Positions 9,361 through 19,078 of a stretch of 64,000 nt of DNA are shown in pieces. The position numbers and the translations under genes are program-made. Every line of letters begins with the position of its first letter. Positions within the stretch are counted from its first letter, which is position 1. This stretch comes from Enterovibrio sp051650965 (GTDB lineage: Bacteria; Pseudomonadota; Gammaproteobacteria; Enterobacterales; Vibrionaceae), in NCBI GenBank assembly GCA_051650965.1, contig JBOFRL010000097.1:4219-68218 (forward strand). The letters run 5' to 3'. The notes below the pieces were generated by a model, which was not told the DNA's origin, ran no database searches, and worked only from the letters and a program-made list of their open reading frames with translations.

Positions 9361-10140
9361 TTATGCCTCACGGCGTCTCGCCCAAACGTGAATGTAGCGG
9401 CCAAGCGAAACGAAAGGCTCTTGCCGGCACAATTGTTGCTCCATCGCGATAACTTGTTCAAAAGTATGCTCACCTAAGCGAGTCGTTTGCATGTAATCAT
9501 GGAATGTGCGTACTCCACTTTTACCTAGAATTTCAAAGCCGCATTCGCTGATCCATTGGTAAACGTGTTCAGGCAGAAAACTTTGAGGTGGTTGCAACTT
9601 AAATCGCTCACAGTGAGGCATTCCTTGCTCAATATGCGTCAGGTTGCCACAGACTAAATTTTTGAATAATAAGCCATTTTGATTGTAGAACATCACAGAC
9701 GCAATACCGCCGCGTCGAACTTGTGACAATACTTCCTGTAACCCCTGTTTTGGCTCGGACAGCCACTCTAAAACTGCGTGAAAAAGGAGCAGATCGCAGG
9801 GCGGCAAATTGAGCGCTGGCAAATTTTGTACCGGCGAGTGAATAAATTGAAATCGATCCAATAGGTTGGCGGCTGATATTTGCTCTCTTGCGTTTTGTAG
9901 CATATTTTGTGAAATGTCACATAACGTTATATTGTGTCCGTTTGCAGCAAGTGCTTGAGAAAGTGGTGCTTGGCCACCACCGGCATCGAGGATCTGCAAA
10001 GGAGCAGGAGAATTTAACTGTGTGACTATGGTCTGTAGATCTTGTAACAAAATTGCTTGGCGAATAGCGCCTTTCCCAGAACCGTAAATATTTTTAGAAA
10101 ATTTATGGGAAATATCGTCAAAATTTCTATCGGCACTCAT
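9361..10140 (-). CDS. cmoM: tRNA uridine-5-oxyacetic acid methyltransferase CmoM
   Basis: SAM-dependent methyltransferase (formerly SmtA) that methylates cmo5U at the tRNA wobble position to mcmo5U. The N-terminus DRNFDDIS.KF..NIYG and the glycine-rich SAM motif LDAGGGQAPLSQ are clear, followed by LLFHAVLEWL and the C-terminal RQEPF.SLGRYIHV. I prefer the ATG at 10140 (MSADRNFDD), which aligns with the E. coli start. A second in-frame ATG at 10176 would add 12 residues. Its place directly upstream of mukF is the known E. coli arrangement. AT content in this gene is a little higher than in mukFEB. Confidence 0.93.
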   Translation of the reverse strand: MSADRNFDDISHKFSKNIYGSGKGAIRQAILLQDLQTIVTQLNSPAPLQILDAGGGQAPLSQALAANGHNITLCDISQNMLQNAREQISAANLLDRFQFIHSPVQNLPALNLPPCDLLLFHAVLEWLSEPKQGLQEVLSQVRRGGIASVMFYNQNGLLFKNLVCGNLTHIEQGMPHCERFKLQPPQSFLPEHVYQWISECGFEILGKSGVRTFHDYMQTTRLGEHTFEQVIAMEQQLCRQEPFVSLGRYIHVWARRREA

Positions 10141-10253
10141 TGTAAGTCCATTATTATTGCTAGCAAAATCACCCATTTTCGCATAAGAAACAGCCTAATG
10201 CAGAAGGCTTTTGTATTAAATGCTTTTTGTTTGATTACTATTCGGACGACTTC

Positions 10254-11015
10254 ATGTTGGAATTTAAAAAAATACTTGCGACGTTACTCATGCCGCTTCC
10301 CGCTCTATTGATCATTGGATTTTTAGGGCTTTTTTTGATCTGGTTTAGTGGCCGTAAAAATATAGGCGCGACGTTGGTGTCGCTGGCCTTTTTTGGCATT
10401 TTACTGACATCTTTTCAGCCTGTAACATCAACCTTGCTCATGAACTTAGAGCGCCAGCACAGTCCCTTTTTTCCAAGTGATAAACCTGTTGATTTTGTAA
10501 TGGTTTTGGGCGATAGCCACATTTTAGATGATGGACTGCCCACAACCTCAGAGCTGTCGCGCGCCGCGTTGACGCGCTTGATAGAGGGGATCCGCATTCA
10601 CTTTATGTACCCTTCGTCCAAGCTTATTTTGTTTGGCAAAGACAGCAGCACGGCGGGACACGATCCAAGCCATGCGCGGATGTTGGCGCGCGTTGCCGTT
10701 TCGATGGATGTGGACAAAAACAGCATTTTGCTGCTGGAAGAAGCGCCTGATCTTCGCCAAGCGACGCGTTTTGTCAAACCTATCGTGGGCAATAAAAATT
10801 TGGTACTCGTTACGTCGGCGAGCAACATGGCACGTGCGCAAAGCGAGTTTGAAAAGGCGGGGATCACGGTGGAGCCTGCGCCGACCGACTTTTTAGCGCA
10901 AGATCTTAAGCAAGCGCCGCTAAAATACACGCCGCGCGCGCAATATTTAGAGCAGTTTGAAAAGTATTGGGGCGAGCAGCTGCGTCAGTGGTGGCAAGCG
11001 CTGCGCTCAAAATAA
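10254..11015 (+). CDS. elyC: Envelope biogenesis factor ElyC (DUF218)
   Basis: Inner-membrane protein with a YdcF-like DUF218 domain; in E. coli ElyC (YcbC) is needed for normal peptidoglycan assembly. Two N-terminal membrane segments (about residues 8-30 and 36-56) precede the cytosol- or periplasm-facing domain. That domain has VDFVMVLGDS at its start and VLVTSASNMARA near residue 190, both typical of DUF218. The ATG at 10254 (MLEFKKILATLLMPLP) matches the E. coli N-terminus; an upstream in-frame start at 10227 does not. It is divergent from cmoM, exactly as ycbC is from smtA in E. coli. Confidence 0.9.
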   Translation: MLEFKKILATLLMPLPALLIIGFLGLFLIWFSGRKNIGATLVSLAFFGILLTSFQPVTSTLLMNLERQHSPFFPSDKPVDFVMVLGDSHILDDGLPTTSELSRAALTRLIEGIRIHFMYPSSKLILFGKDSSTAGHDPSHARMLARVAVSMDVDKNSILLLEEAPDLRQATRFVKPIVGNKNLVLVTSASNMARAQSEFEKAGITVEPAPTDFLAQDLKQAPLKYTPRAQYLEQFEKYWGEQLRQWWQALRSK

Positions 11016-11040
11016 GGCGTTAGCTTTTAAGTGACAATAA

Positions 11041-11070
11041 AAAAAGCCGCATCATGCGGCTCTTTTTTTA
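11041..11070. terminator. Bidirectional terminator between elyC and letB
   Basis: AGCCGCA (11045-11051) pairs with TGCGGCT (11055-11061), with A-run before and T-run after, so it can end both convergent transcripts. Confidence 0.85.
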
Positions 11071-11078
11071 TTTGCGTT

Positions 11079-13694
11079 TTAGAAATTGGCAATCGCGGTG
11101 CGCCATTTGCTCCACTCAGGCTTTGGCTCGTTATGCAGCAAAAAGTGCTGATTTGAGCGAACCCGTGGGCGCAGCGTTGGCGTCTCTGGCGTTGCAAAAG
11201 CGATCCCGCCGCGAATGATGCTGTCGACCGTGCCGGCTTTGACATCTGCGCCGCTTAGGCCAAGTTTGACGTTCACGCCCGACTGGTTCCAAAACACAGT
11301 GTTTTCTCGCACTAAGTGTTTGTATTCATCAGCAATTTTTATGTTGATCAACACGCGATCGGCAAATTTGCCCAGCGACGTTTTCGTCACCGCGCCAACT
11401 TCAAAATCACGGAACAAGATAGGCGTGCCAACGCTGATAGAGTTGCGCGCTTCGCTTTCTAGCACCAAAGAGAGGCCGTTAGAAAACTCTTCAGAGTTGT
11501 GCAGCGTAAACTGATGACGCAGCTCACCTTTTCCTGGCGTGACCGAAATGTAAGCGCCGAGTAACGAGTCAAGATTTTTGGTCTGCGTCAGGCTTAACGT
11601 CGGCGAAGCCAGCCAAAAATAGCTCGATTTTTTAGCGATGTTGTTGGCAAATTGCGAGTAGATTTTTGCGTCAATCATCACGCCTGCGCGGTTAAACGCC
11701 GGTGACAGCGCGGTCACTTCGCCCACTTTGATCCCTTGGAAGCGAATGTCGCTGCCAACAGAGAGGCCGCTCGCGTGCTCAGCGGTGAAATTGATAGCAA
11801 GTCCTTGATTTTGCGCTTCGGTTAAGCTGCTGTACAAAATCCAGTTGCCATTCTTTTTGTTGGTAACGCCTGGAACATTGCCAAAAGAGATCCCGCCAAT
11901 CACCATCGATTTTAAAGAGCCCGTTTGGATATTGACGCCCGCAAGGCTTGCGCGAATATCAATGCCCGATTGATCCCAGAAAACGGTTTGGTTGGTGAGC
12001 AGGTGCGCGTAGCGGTTTTCGATTAACAGCTTGATCCTTAAGTAGTCTTTTTCAAGCGAGAATTGAGAAACTTTACCCACAGTGACGTTTTTGTACAGTA
12101 CCGGACTGCCTTCTGAAATCGACGGCAAAGTTTGCGCAATCAAATCCACTTGTTTGTAGCTCGGCTTGCCGCTGTTGGTCTGCTTGGCCTGAGATTCTGA
12201 ATCAAAAAGATGGTATTGATGCCCCGCTTTGGCGTTGCCGGCGCTGGTAAAGCTTATCGCGCTTTGCATAAGCTGTGCGACCGCTGGCACATTGAACTCC
12301 ACGCCTTCGCTGCTAATTTGCCCCGAGATGCCGCCTGAGCGGAAAAAGCGCGACTCGCTTTTGACCAGATGACGGTATTGCGGGTAGATGATCACATCGA
12401 TAAACAGTTGATTTACATCAAGAGAGGTGTCGTAGACAAAGCCCACTTCCACGCCGCGATAGACAATCTGCGTGCTCTCGCTGATCCCCGATAAATCTTC
12501 TGCAGTCAGGCGCAGCTTGAGCGCGCTCGGATCATCAGCAAACTGCTGCTTTTTGGTTTTTGCGACAAAATAGTTGCACGGCTCGCCTTCGCCAGGCTCA
12601 ATCGACAAGGTGTTGCCAAGGAAAATGTTGGAGACATTTTTCGCGCCCGCTAAAGAGAGAACCGGCTCTTCAATGGTGAATTGGCTGTCGTCCTTCAAAA
12701 GCCAGCCCATGCTCGGGTCGATATTGGCCGTCGCGGTGATGGAGTTGCTTTTTTTGTCTTGGGTAATGCCGCTGAGGCGACCAATTTCTAGCCCTTGGTA
12801 GAGGATCGCCGCACGGTTATCTTTAATGCCATGATTTTTTGGCAGATCAAGTGTGATGGCGATGCCGCGCTCAGCTTCATTGATCGACGAATACAAGGCA
12901 AATTTGGTTTTGTTAGCGATGCTGTTGCCTTCGGCGGGCGAGTCGAAGGTGACGCCGCCGGCGATGATGCTGGCCAAGTTTTCGATATCGACATTGATGC
13001 CGCCAAGGCCAAGATTGGCTTTAACGCCGCTCACGTTCCAAAAGCGCGAGGTGTCTTTGACGAGATCGGCGTATTTTTTCTGGATCTGCACGGAAAGCAA
13101 AACATGCTGCTTATCTTCGCTCAGCTCGTAGTTAAAAATTTCACCGACTTGGATTTTTTTGTAGTAAACCCCTGAGCCAATGTTGAGCGACCTTAAGTCG
13201 TCTGAAGAAAGGTACAAGAAGAGGTTATCTTGCTCAGGCTCGGCGTTGGGCGCTTCGGGCATCGCGACAAATGTCGACGACATTTCGCTCGACTCGCCAG
13301 GCTTGACCACCAAGTAGTTGCCGCTCACCAGCGTATCAAGACCGCTGATCCCAGTGAGTGACGCTTTTGGCCTCACCACCCAGAACATCGTATCTCGGCT
13401 CAATAAATGGGTCGCCTGTGGGAAAATTTCGGCCTCGGCTATCACGCCGTCGAGCGAATCGTCCAGCGTCACTTTGCGAATGACACCGATATCGAGTCCT
13501 TGATAGCGAATGGCGGTGCGGTTGACCTCAATGCCTTGCGCGTCTCGCAGCTGAATGGTGATGCGCTCGCCAGTTTCGCTAAACGAGCGGTAACCGAGCC
13601 ACGCCGCCAGCGCGAGGGCTATCAGCGTAAATAGCCACAGGGGCGAAATGGTACTTTTTTTAATATGGGTGTTAGGGATCTCTTCGTGAGTCAT
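11079..13694 (-). CDS. letB: Lipid transport protein LetB (seven MCE domains)
   Basis: Periplasm-spanning tunnel protein (YebT/LetB) that moves lipids between inner and outer membranes. At 871 residues it has the LetB length (E. coli about 877) rather than PqiB (about 550). One N-terminal membrane segment (about 18-38) is followed by seven MCE repeats. Each is recognisable by a G-x-x-x-x-Y/F-x-x-x-x-V/I-G core, for example IRYQGLDIG, VYYKKIQVG, ILYQGLEIG, IVYRGVEVG, VLYKNVTVG, IRFQGIKVG and ILFRDFEVG. It lies four bases after letA, so the two form an operon, and it is convergent with elyC. Confidence 0.95.
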   Translation of the reverse strand: MTHEEIPNTHIKKSTISPLWLFTLIALALAAWLGYRSFSETGERITIQLRDAQGIEVNRTAIRYQGLDIGVIRKVTLDDSLDGVIAEAEIFPQATHLLSRDTMFWVVRPKASLTGISGLDTLVSGNYLVVKPGESSEMSSTFVAMPEAPNAEPEQDNLFLYLSSDDLRSLNIGSGVYYKKIQVGEIFNYELSEDKQHVLLSVQIQKKYADLVKDTSRFWNVSGVKANLGLGGINVDIENLASIIAGGVTFDSPAEGNSIANKTKFALYSSINEAERGIAITLDLPKNHGIKDNRAAILYQGLEIGRLSGITQDKKSNSITATANIDPSMGWLLKDDSQFTIEEPVLSLAGAKNVSNIFLGNTLSIEPGEGEPCNYFVAKTKKQQFADDPSALKLRLTAEDLSGISESTQIVYRGVEVGFVYDTSLDVNQLFIDVIIYPQYRHLVKSESRFFRSGGISGQISSEGVEFNVPAVAQLMQSAISFTSAGNAKAGHQYHLFDSESQAKQTNSGKPSYKQVDLIAQTLPSISEGSPVLYKNVTVGKVSQFSLEKDYLRIKLLIENRYAHLLTNQTVFWDQSGIDIRASLAGVNIQTGSLKSMVIGGISFGNVPGVTNKKNGNWILYSSLTEAQNQGLAINFTAEHASGLSVGSDIRFQGIKVGEVTALSPAFNRAGVMIDAKIYSQFANNIAKKSSYFWLASPTLSLTQTKNLDSLLGAYISVTPGKGELRHQFTLHNSEEFSNGLSLVLESEARNSISVGTPILFRDFEVGAVTKTSLGKFADRVLINIKIADEYKHLVRENTVFWNQSGVNVKLGLSGADVKAGTVDSIIRGGIAFATPETPTLRPRVRSNQHFLLHNEPKPEWSKWRTAIANF

Positions 13695-13698
13695 GATA

Positions 13699-14958
13699 TT
13701 ACTGCGCTCTCGTTATTTTCGTGTTGATTTGTCTATGGTATTTGGCAAGTTTGGACTGCTCTGCGCTATCCCAGATCAGCCGAGGATCTAAACTTTCCGC
13801 CGCTAGCATGGTGAAAACGACGACCAAACTAAAGGCGGTCGCGCCAGGCCCTGGGGAAAATCCCAGCAAATTGTCTCGGTCAAGCAGGGTCATAATAATG
13901 GTGATCACACAAATATCGACCATCGACCATTTGCCAATGAAATGAACCCAGTGATATAGCTTACTGCGAAAGCGAAATCCGCGGTCGCGCCGAAAATGGA
14001 TGCACAGTAAGATGTATGTTAAGCCAATGATTTTTGCAATCGGGATGACGATACTGGCCAAAAAGATGATGATTGCCACGCTGTACATGCCGGCTTTCAC
14101 CATCGCCGCGACGCCGGACAAGATAGTATCTTCAAAGCGGCGACCGTTGGTCAATAAAATTGAAATCGGCAGCATGTTCGCGGGAAAAATGAAAAAGATC
14201 GCAAGCGACATCAAATACCACGTTTTTTGCAAGCTGCCGCTTTTACGCGTTGCGAGGCGGTGCGTGCAGCGCGCGCAGTGCGAAGCGTGGGTTTGCGTAA
14301 ACGAGCAGTGCTCGCAGGTGATAATTTGCGTCAGATCTTGCCAAGAGCCGCGCATGGCGTAGCCAAGGTTAGGCTCAAGGCGGTCCCAATAGCGCTCAAT
14401 ACACATGCGCGATAATAAAATCGTAAGCGCAATGTGCAATAAAACGAAGCAGATCAAGCCGTAACCTGGCTCTATGTCGGTGTAGTCAATGATTTTGTAG
14501 CCGGCGATCGCAAGGCTTATCAAAAACACATCGAGCATCACCCAGTTTTGCAACTTTTTAAGCGCGCTGGTGGCGAGCAGCAGCCACTTACGCTTTTTAC
14601 GGTAAACTGCCCAGTTAGCAAGCAAAATCGCCAGCAGATAGAGCAGCGGCGCGACGATGGTGCAGATAACTAGCAAAATGGCGACAAAGGGAAATGAGGC
14701 GAACAGCGCCTTCGAGCCGCTAAAAACAGACGTCTGCAACTCAACGCCGAGTAAATTTATGGTTAACAGCGCTGAGTTTAGCGCCGGAATAAAGAGCAGT
14801 AGCGCAGCGACGGTAAGCGCTAATTCTCCCGAAAACAGCAAAGCATCATGCTTGCCAACTTTGGAGTGGCAGCAAGGGCAGCGGGCGCTGTGACGGGATC
14901 TTAGCACCATATTTTGCTGCAAGAGGGCGTCACAGCTATGACAGCGGTAAATGCGCAT
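13699..14958 (-). CDS. letA: Inner-membrane lipid transport protein LetA (PqiA family)
   Basis: Integral membrane partner of LetB, thought to extract or load lipids. The 419 residues contain two cytoplasmic zinc-ribbon pairs (CHSCD...CPCC near 6-30 and CEHC...CARC near 222-240). Each precedes a block of four hydrophobic segments. FPANMLPIS near residue 266 is a hallmark of the PqiA/LetA family. GAGG lies at good spacing before the ATG. The genes are arranged letA-letB and are divergent from proQ-prc, as in E. coli (yebST next to proQ-prc). Confidence 0.95.
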   Translation of the reverse strand: MRIYRCHSCDALLQQNMVLRSRHSARCPCCHSKVGKHDALLFSGELALTVAALLLFIPALNSALLTINLLGVELQTSVFSGSKALFASFPFVAILLVICTIVAPLLYLLAILLANWAVYRKKRKWLLLATSALKKLQNWVMLDVFLISLAIAGYKIIDYTDIEPGYGLICFVLLHIALTILLSRMCIERYWDRLEPNLGYAMRGSWQDLTQIITCEHCSFTQTHASHCARCTHRLATRKSGSLQKTWYLMSLAIFFIFPANMLPISILLTNGRRFEDTILSGVAAMVKAGMYSVAIIIFLASIVIPIAKIIGLTYILLCIHFRRDRGFRFRSKLYHWVHFIGKWSMVDICVITIIMTLLDRDNLLGFSPGPGATAFSLVVVFTMLAAESLDPRLIWDSAEQSKLAKYHRQINTKITRAQ

Positions 14959-15561
14959 ACAAACCTCATTCGGCTGTGCCGTGGTAAAAAATGGCTGCTA
15001 GTATAAGCAAGTTGTTAAAAGCGGTCACGTTTAGTCGAAGTTTCTTTAAGCGCAAGCTTTCTCGACAAATGGCCGTAATGCCATTTTATGACAACTTTAT
15101 TGCGTCAATTATTTGTCTTTTTTATTATTTTTTGCAGTGTCTATGTCTGTTAATTGCCATGATAGTCGCACTGCATTTAAGCTAATTTACCATTTTTCCG
15201 CGATTCCAGCTCAACTTTTACTTGATATAAGCCTTTTTGCATAAAAGCAAAAGAACAGGCCAACGCAACGCCCATTGAACAAGGCAGACAACTACGCACA
15301 TCAAACATTTTTTATAAAAATAAGCTGAAATTTCGCTTTGTTGTGGTTTTTCATTGCAAGCTATCTATAATAGCCGCCTTAGTAAACGTGGAATTTTCAC
15401 TCTGTATTTGTGCTTAAAAAGATCTATTTTAGATAATTTATCGGGTAAATCATTATAAAAGTCGATAACAGAGCGAAATCAATGCCAGTTAGTGAAACGG
15501 TGTGATGCACCAGAGCAGTACTTTTTAAAAGTTAGGCGTGCTTTTAATGACAGGAATAAAA
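14959..15561. other. Intergenic region between letA and proQ
   Basis: About 600 bases, AT-rich, with no convincing gene. A 64-codon open frame at 14991-15185 lacks a ribosome site and homology and is not called. The left part should hold the letA promoter. The right part holds a sigma70-like promoter (15341-15371) and a long proQ leader of about 185 bases. A small inverted repeat (TTTTGC...GCAAAA, about 15235-15252) is visible but unexplained. Confidence 0.6.
15341..15371 (+). promoter_or_regulatory. Candidate proQ-prc promoter
   Basis: A consensus -10 TATAAT at 15366-15371 has TTGTGG at 15341-15346 upstream with a long 19-base spacer. The predicted start gives a leader of about 185 bases before proQ. 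Only the -10 is strong. Confidence 0.5.
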
Positions 15562-16269
15562 ATGGAACACCAAGAAGTTGACAATCAAGAAGTGAAAAAT
15601 GTGCAGGCTGCGGTAGTGGCAGAAGAAAACGGCGCAGAGAAGCTTAAAACTGGTAAGCAAATCATCGAGTTTTTAGCAGAACGTTTCCCTCTTTGCTTTA
15701 CGCTAGAAGGCGAAGCGAAACCGCTGAAAATCGGTATTTTTAAAGATCTTACTCAACGGCTAGCTGACTGCGATCAATTGAGCAAAACTCAATTGCGTGC
15801 TTCACTGCGCCTTTATACATCCTCTTGGCGTTACTTGCATGGGATGCGAGAAAATGCTCAGCGCATTGATTTGGATGGTAATTTTTGCGGTGAGTTGGAA
15901 CTTGAGCACGTTGAGCATGCCAAACTTGCTTTAGCGCAAAGCAAAGAGCGCTTTTCACAAAAGCGTAAGCAAAATAACAGCAAATTGTCTGCTGAAAATG
16001 AGCAACTCCCTAAAAAAACAAATAAAATTCGAACAAATGCAGGAAAATCTAAACCATTAGCGCAAAAAAATACTAAGCTGACAGCAACGCCTAAATCACC
16101 CGCAGCGGTATTGAAGGCTGAGGAAATCATCGTAGGCAAAAATGTCAATATCAATATGGGCAGTGGCAATATGTCAGCTACGATTGTTGAAATAAATAAG
16201 GATGATGTCCGTGTTCGTTTGACCAATGGATTGACCATGGTTGTAAAAATGGAGCACCTTCGTCCGTGA
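15562..16269 (+). CDS. proQ: RNA chaperone ProQ
   Basis: FinO-domain RNA-binding protein that binds structured sRNAs and mRNA 3' ends. Start chosen at the ATG at 15562 because AGGA lies six bases before it; the frame is open 8 codons further up without a ribosome site. It has 235 residues (E. coli 232). The FinO/ProQ domain (about residues 25-120) contains the FLAERFPLCF and LKIGIFKDL segments. A Lys/Asn-rich basic linker follows, then a C-terminal Tudor-like domain (from about 190: VGKNVNINMGSGNMSATI...VKMEHLRP). prc follows 16 bases later. Confidence 0.95.
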   Translation: MEHQEVDNQEVKNVQAAVVAEENGAEKLKTGKQIIEFLAERFPLCFTLEGEAKPLKIGIFKDLTQRLADCDQLSKTQLRASLRLYTSSWRYLHGMRENAQRIDLDGNFCGELELEHVEHAKLALAQSKERFSQKRKQNNSKLSAENEQLPKKTNKIRTNAGKSKPLAQKNTKLTATPKSPAAVLKAEEIIVGKNVNINMGSGNMSATIVEINKDDVRVRLTNGLTMVVKMEHLRP

Positions 16270-16285
16270 GGAGAGTGCTTAAGGC

Positions 16286-18289
16286 ATGATTTATCGGATC
16301 CGCTTTTGTGTCGCTGCTTTGAGCCTTGCGCTGGCAGCTTCTTCGGTAGCGCTTGAGGCAAAATACGCCATCGCTGATTTACCTAATCTGGCCTCGGAGC
16401 CTCAGCATAAAATTGCTAGCCAACGCATTGCCCGTCGTTTTGAGACTTCCCACTATAAGGTGTTTGAACTTAACGACGCTTTTTCTAGCAAAATATTCGA
16501 TAGATATATCAATATCTTAGATTATAATAAACTCTTTTTTACCAAAAACGACATCGCGGCCTTAAGCAAATATCGCAGCGTACTTGATGATCAGCTGCGT
16601 GCGGGCGATACCGCTGCCGCGTACGCAATTTTTTCGCAGTCAATGCGCAAGCGTTTTTTGCGCTATCAGTACGCTTTATCTTTGCTGGATAATGAAATTT
16701 CATTCACGGAAGATGAGTACATTATTTTAGACCGCAGCAAGCTCGATTGGGCTGTCAACGAAATTCAGCTCGATGAGCTATGGCGTCAGCGTGTGAAAAG
16801 CGATGCGTTGAATTTAAAATTGTCGGGAAAAAAATGGTCTGACATTAAAACAACGCTCGCAAAACGCTACAACACTGCGCTTAAGCATTTAGTGCAAACC
16901 AACAGCGAAGATGCGTTTCAGGTTTATCTGAACGCCTTTGCCCGCGAAATCGACCCGCACACCAGCTATTTGTCCCCGCGTACGGCTGAGCAATTTCAAT
17001 CTGAAATGAATTTGTCGCTCGAAGGGATTGGCGCGGTGCTGCAAGCCGAAGACGACTACACCGTACTGCGCTCGCTTGTGGCTGGCGGTCCTGCGGCAAA
17101 AACCAAAAAGCTCGCGCCGGGCGATCGCATTGTCGGCGTGGCGCAAAAGGGCGGCAAAATGGTTGACGTGGTTGGCTGGCGTCTTGATGACGTGGTGCAG
17201 CTGATCAAAGGGCCTAAAGGCAGCGAAGTGCTGCTTGAGATCTTGCCTGAAGGTGCTAAAGCCAAAAGTTACGTGATCTCGCTGGTGCGCGATAAAATTC
17301 GCCTCGAAGATCTCGCGGTAAAATCTGAGATCATTGAATCGGATGGCAAAAAAATTGGTGTGCTGAGTGTGCCAAGTTTTTATGTCGGCCTGACCGAAAA
17401 CGCTAAGTCGGAGCTTGCGAAGTTGCAAAAAGAGAAGATCGCAGGACTTGTGGTTGATCTGCGTAACAATGGCGGCGGCTCGCTTGCCGAAGCTTCGTCG
17501 CTCACCGGACTCTTTATCGCGAGCGGGCCGGTTGTGCAAGTGCGCGACAGCTACGGGCGCGTAAAAGTGAACAGCGATAACGACGGTTTGGTCTCTTACG
17601 CTGGGCCTTTGACGGTGCTGATCAATCGTTACTCGGCGTCAGCGTCGGAAATTTTTGCAGCCGCGCTGCAAGATTATGGCCGCGCACTGGTAGTGGGTGA
17701 GCAGTCGTTTGGTAAGGGAACCGTGCAGCAGCACCGCTCGCTAAACCACATTTACGATCTGTTTAGCCAGCCGCTCGGACACGTGCAGTACACCATTCAA
17801 AAGTTTTATCGTATCAACGGCGGCAGCACGCAGCACAAAGGCGTTTTGCCTGATCTTACGTTGCCATCAACGGCAGACATGAGTGAAGTGGGTGAAAGCA
17901 TTGAAGATAATGCGCTGCCTTGGGACAGTATTGCCAAGGTCAATTATCTTGCTTTAGGCAATTTTGCGCCGCTGCTACCGCGACTTTCTGCCTTGCATAG
18001 CGCGCGGATCAAAAATGATATGGAATTTGGTTTTGTTACCGCTGATCTTGCGCAGTACAAAGCTAAAAAACGTGGCAACCGCTTATCATTGAATGAAAAC
18101 AAGCGCTTAGAAGAGCAAGAGGCGGACGACAAAAAACGTCTGCAGCGGATCAATGATCGCCAGCGCGCGCTTGGCAAAAAGCCATTCGCCAAGCTTGAAG
18201 ATCTGCCCAAAGATCACGAAGAGCCTGATCCGTATTTAACGGAGACGGCGGCCATTACTGCTGATCTGGTGAAAATGCTCACTAATTAA
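16286..18289 (+). CDS. prc: Carboxy-terminal (tail-specific) protease Prc
   Basis: Periplasmic serine protease that degrades ssrA-tagged proteins and processes FtsI and the peptidoglycan hydrolase MepS with NlpI. The 667 residues are close to E. coli Prc (682). A signal peptide (about 1-24, ending SSVALEA) leads to the N-terminal domain, a PDZ domain (about 240-320) and the S41 catalytic domain. The catalytic Ser is the middle Ser of YSASASE (Ser452) and the Lys is in FGKGTVQ (Lys477). The 25-residue spacing is the same as in E. coli. It is cotranscribed with proQ and followed by a strong terminator. Confidence 0.96.
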   Translation: MIYRIRFCVAALSLALAASSVALEAKYAIADLPNLASEPQHKIASQRIARRFETSHYKVFELNDAFSSKIFDRYINILDYNKLFFTKNDIAALSKYRSVLDDQLRAGDTAAAYAIFSQSMRKRFLRYQYALSLLDNEISFTEDEYIILDRSKLDWAVNEIQLDELWRQRVKSDALNLKLSGKKWSDIKTTLAKRYNTALKHLVQTNSEDAFQVYLNAFAREIDPHTSYLSPRTAEQFQSEMNLSLEGIGAVLQAEDDYTVLRSLVAGGPAAKTKKLAPGDRIVGVAQKGGKMVDVVGWRLDDVVQLIKGPKGSEVLLEILPEGAKAKSYVISLVRDKIRLEDLAVKSEIIESDGKKIGVLSVPSFYVGLTENAKSELAKLQKEKIAGLVVDLRNNGGGSLAEASSLTGLFIASGPVVQVRDSYGRVKVNSDNDGLVSYAGPLTVLINRYSASASEIFAAALQDYGRALVVGEQSFGKGTVQQHRSLNHIYDLFSQPLGHVQYTIQKFYRINGGSTQHKGVLPDLTLPSTADMSEVGESIEDNALPWDSIAKVNYLALGNFAPLLPRLSALHSARIKNDMEFGFVTADLAQYKAKKRGNRLSLNENKRLEEQEADDKKRLQRINDRQRALGKKPFAKLEDLPKDHEEPDPYLTETAAITADLVKMLTN

Positions 18290-18318
18290 AGCGAGCAAAA
18301 ATTAAATGGGCAAACAAA

Positions 18319-18350
18319 AAAAAGAGCGAGTTTAACTCGCTCTTTTTTGT
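18319..18350. terminator. Bidirectional terminator between prc and nrdJb
   Basis: GAGCGAG (18324-18330) and CTCGCTC (18336-18342) flanked by A- and T-runs; serves the convergent prc and nrdJb transcripts. Confidence 0.88.
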
Positions 18351-18366
18351 TGTGTTTATCGCGAGA

Positions 18367-19044
18367 TCAGCCGCACTTAGAGTCGCCGCAGTTCAGGCAA
18401 GTTTGACAGCCGTCTTTGATCACCACCGATTTTTGATGGCATTTGTTGCAAAGCACAGCGTGAACGGGGAAGCCGCTCTCTTGGCTTGCTGGCGTGGCTT
18501 TTTTCTCATCCGCCGCTACCGCTTTTTTGCTAATAACTTGCTGCAGAATACCTTCTTTAGGCTCAAGCATGCCAATTTCAAGTAGATGTTGCTCGATCAC
18601 GTTGCCAATTTCGGCGATCAGCGATGGCACATACTTGCCTTTGTTCCAGTAGCCGCCGCGCGGATCAAATACCGAGCGCAGCTCTTCAACCAAAAATGTG
18701 CAGTCGCCACCTTTACGAAATACTGCCGAGATAATGCGCGTTAAAGCGACAATCCATTGATAATGCTCAAGACTTTTGCTGTTAATGAAGATTTCAAACG
18801 GGCGACGCAGCTCATTTTCTGTGCCTTCATTTAGCACTACATCGTTGATTGTTATAAACAAAGAGTGCTCAGAGACATGCTCTGGCGTTTTGAGCTTGTA
18901 AGTGGTGCCAAGCAGTTTTTCTGGACGCGGCATCTCTTCGTGCATCGTCTCGATGGAGATCTCAGGTGCTGAAACCGTCTCGGCTTGCTGTGCCGCGCTT
19001 TTTATCTGATAACCGACAATTTTTGCTGGTATTTTTCTAGTCAT
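18367..19044 (-). CDS. nrdJb: NrdJb, C-terminal (TSCPD) subunit of class II ribonucleotide reductase
   Basis: Small partner of the split adenosylcobalamin-dependent ribonucleotide reductase, as in Pseudomonas aeruginosa NrdJa/NrdJb. The ATG at 19044 gives 225 residues; a TTG two codons upstream is possible. The core carries the TSCPD-type domain (FITINDVVLNEGTENELRRPFEIFIN...). The extreme C-terminus is cysteine-rich (CNKCHQK...CQTCLNCGDSKCG): four zinc-ribbon-type cysteines plus a terminal pair suited to re-reducing the active site. It lies 34 bases after nrdJa on the same strand. Confidence 0.92.
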   Translation of the reverse strand: MTRKIPAKIVGYQIKSAAQQAETVSAPEISIETMHEEMPRPEKLLGTTYKLKTPEHVSEHSLFITINDVVLNEGTENELRRPFEIFINSKSLEHYQWIVALTRIISAVFRKGGDCTFLVEELRSVFDPRGGYWNKGKYVPSLIAEIGNVIEQHLLEIGMLEPKEGILQQVISKKAVAADEKKATPASQESGFPVHAVLCNKCHQKSVVIKDGCQTCLNCGDSKCG

Positions 19045-19078
19045 GATCAATTCTTTTTTTAATGAGTGGTAAATGGGC

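Noticed and set aside
11079..13694. PqiB instead of LetB
   Set aside because: Seven MCE repeats and 871 residues match LetB; PqiB has three repeats and about 550 residues.
14991..15185. 64-codon open frame between letA and proQ
   Set aside because: No ribosome site, no recognisable domain, AT-rich non-coding look.
16889..17539. 216-codon open frame opposite prc
   Set aside because: Lies within the catalytic and PDZ region of prc and has no coherent protein features.
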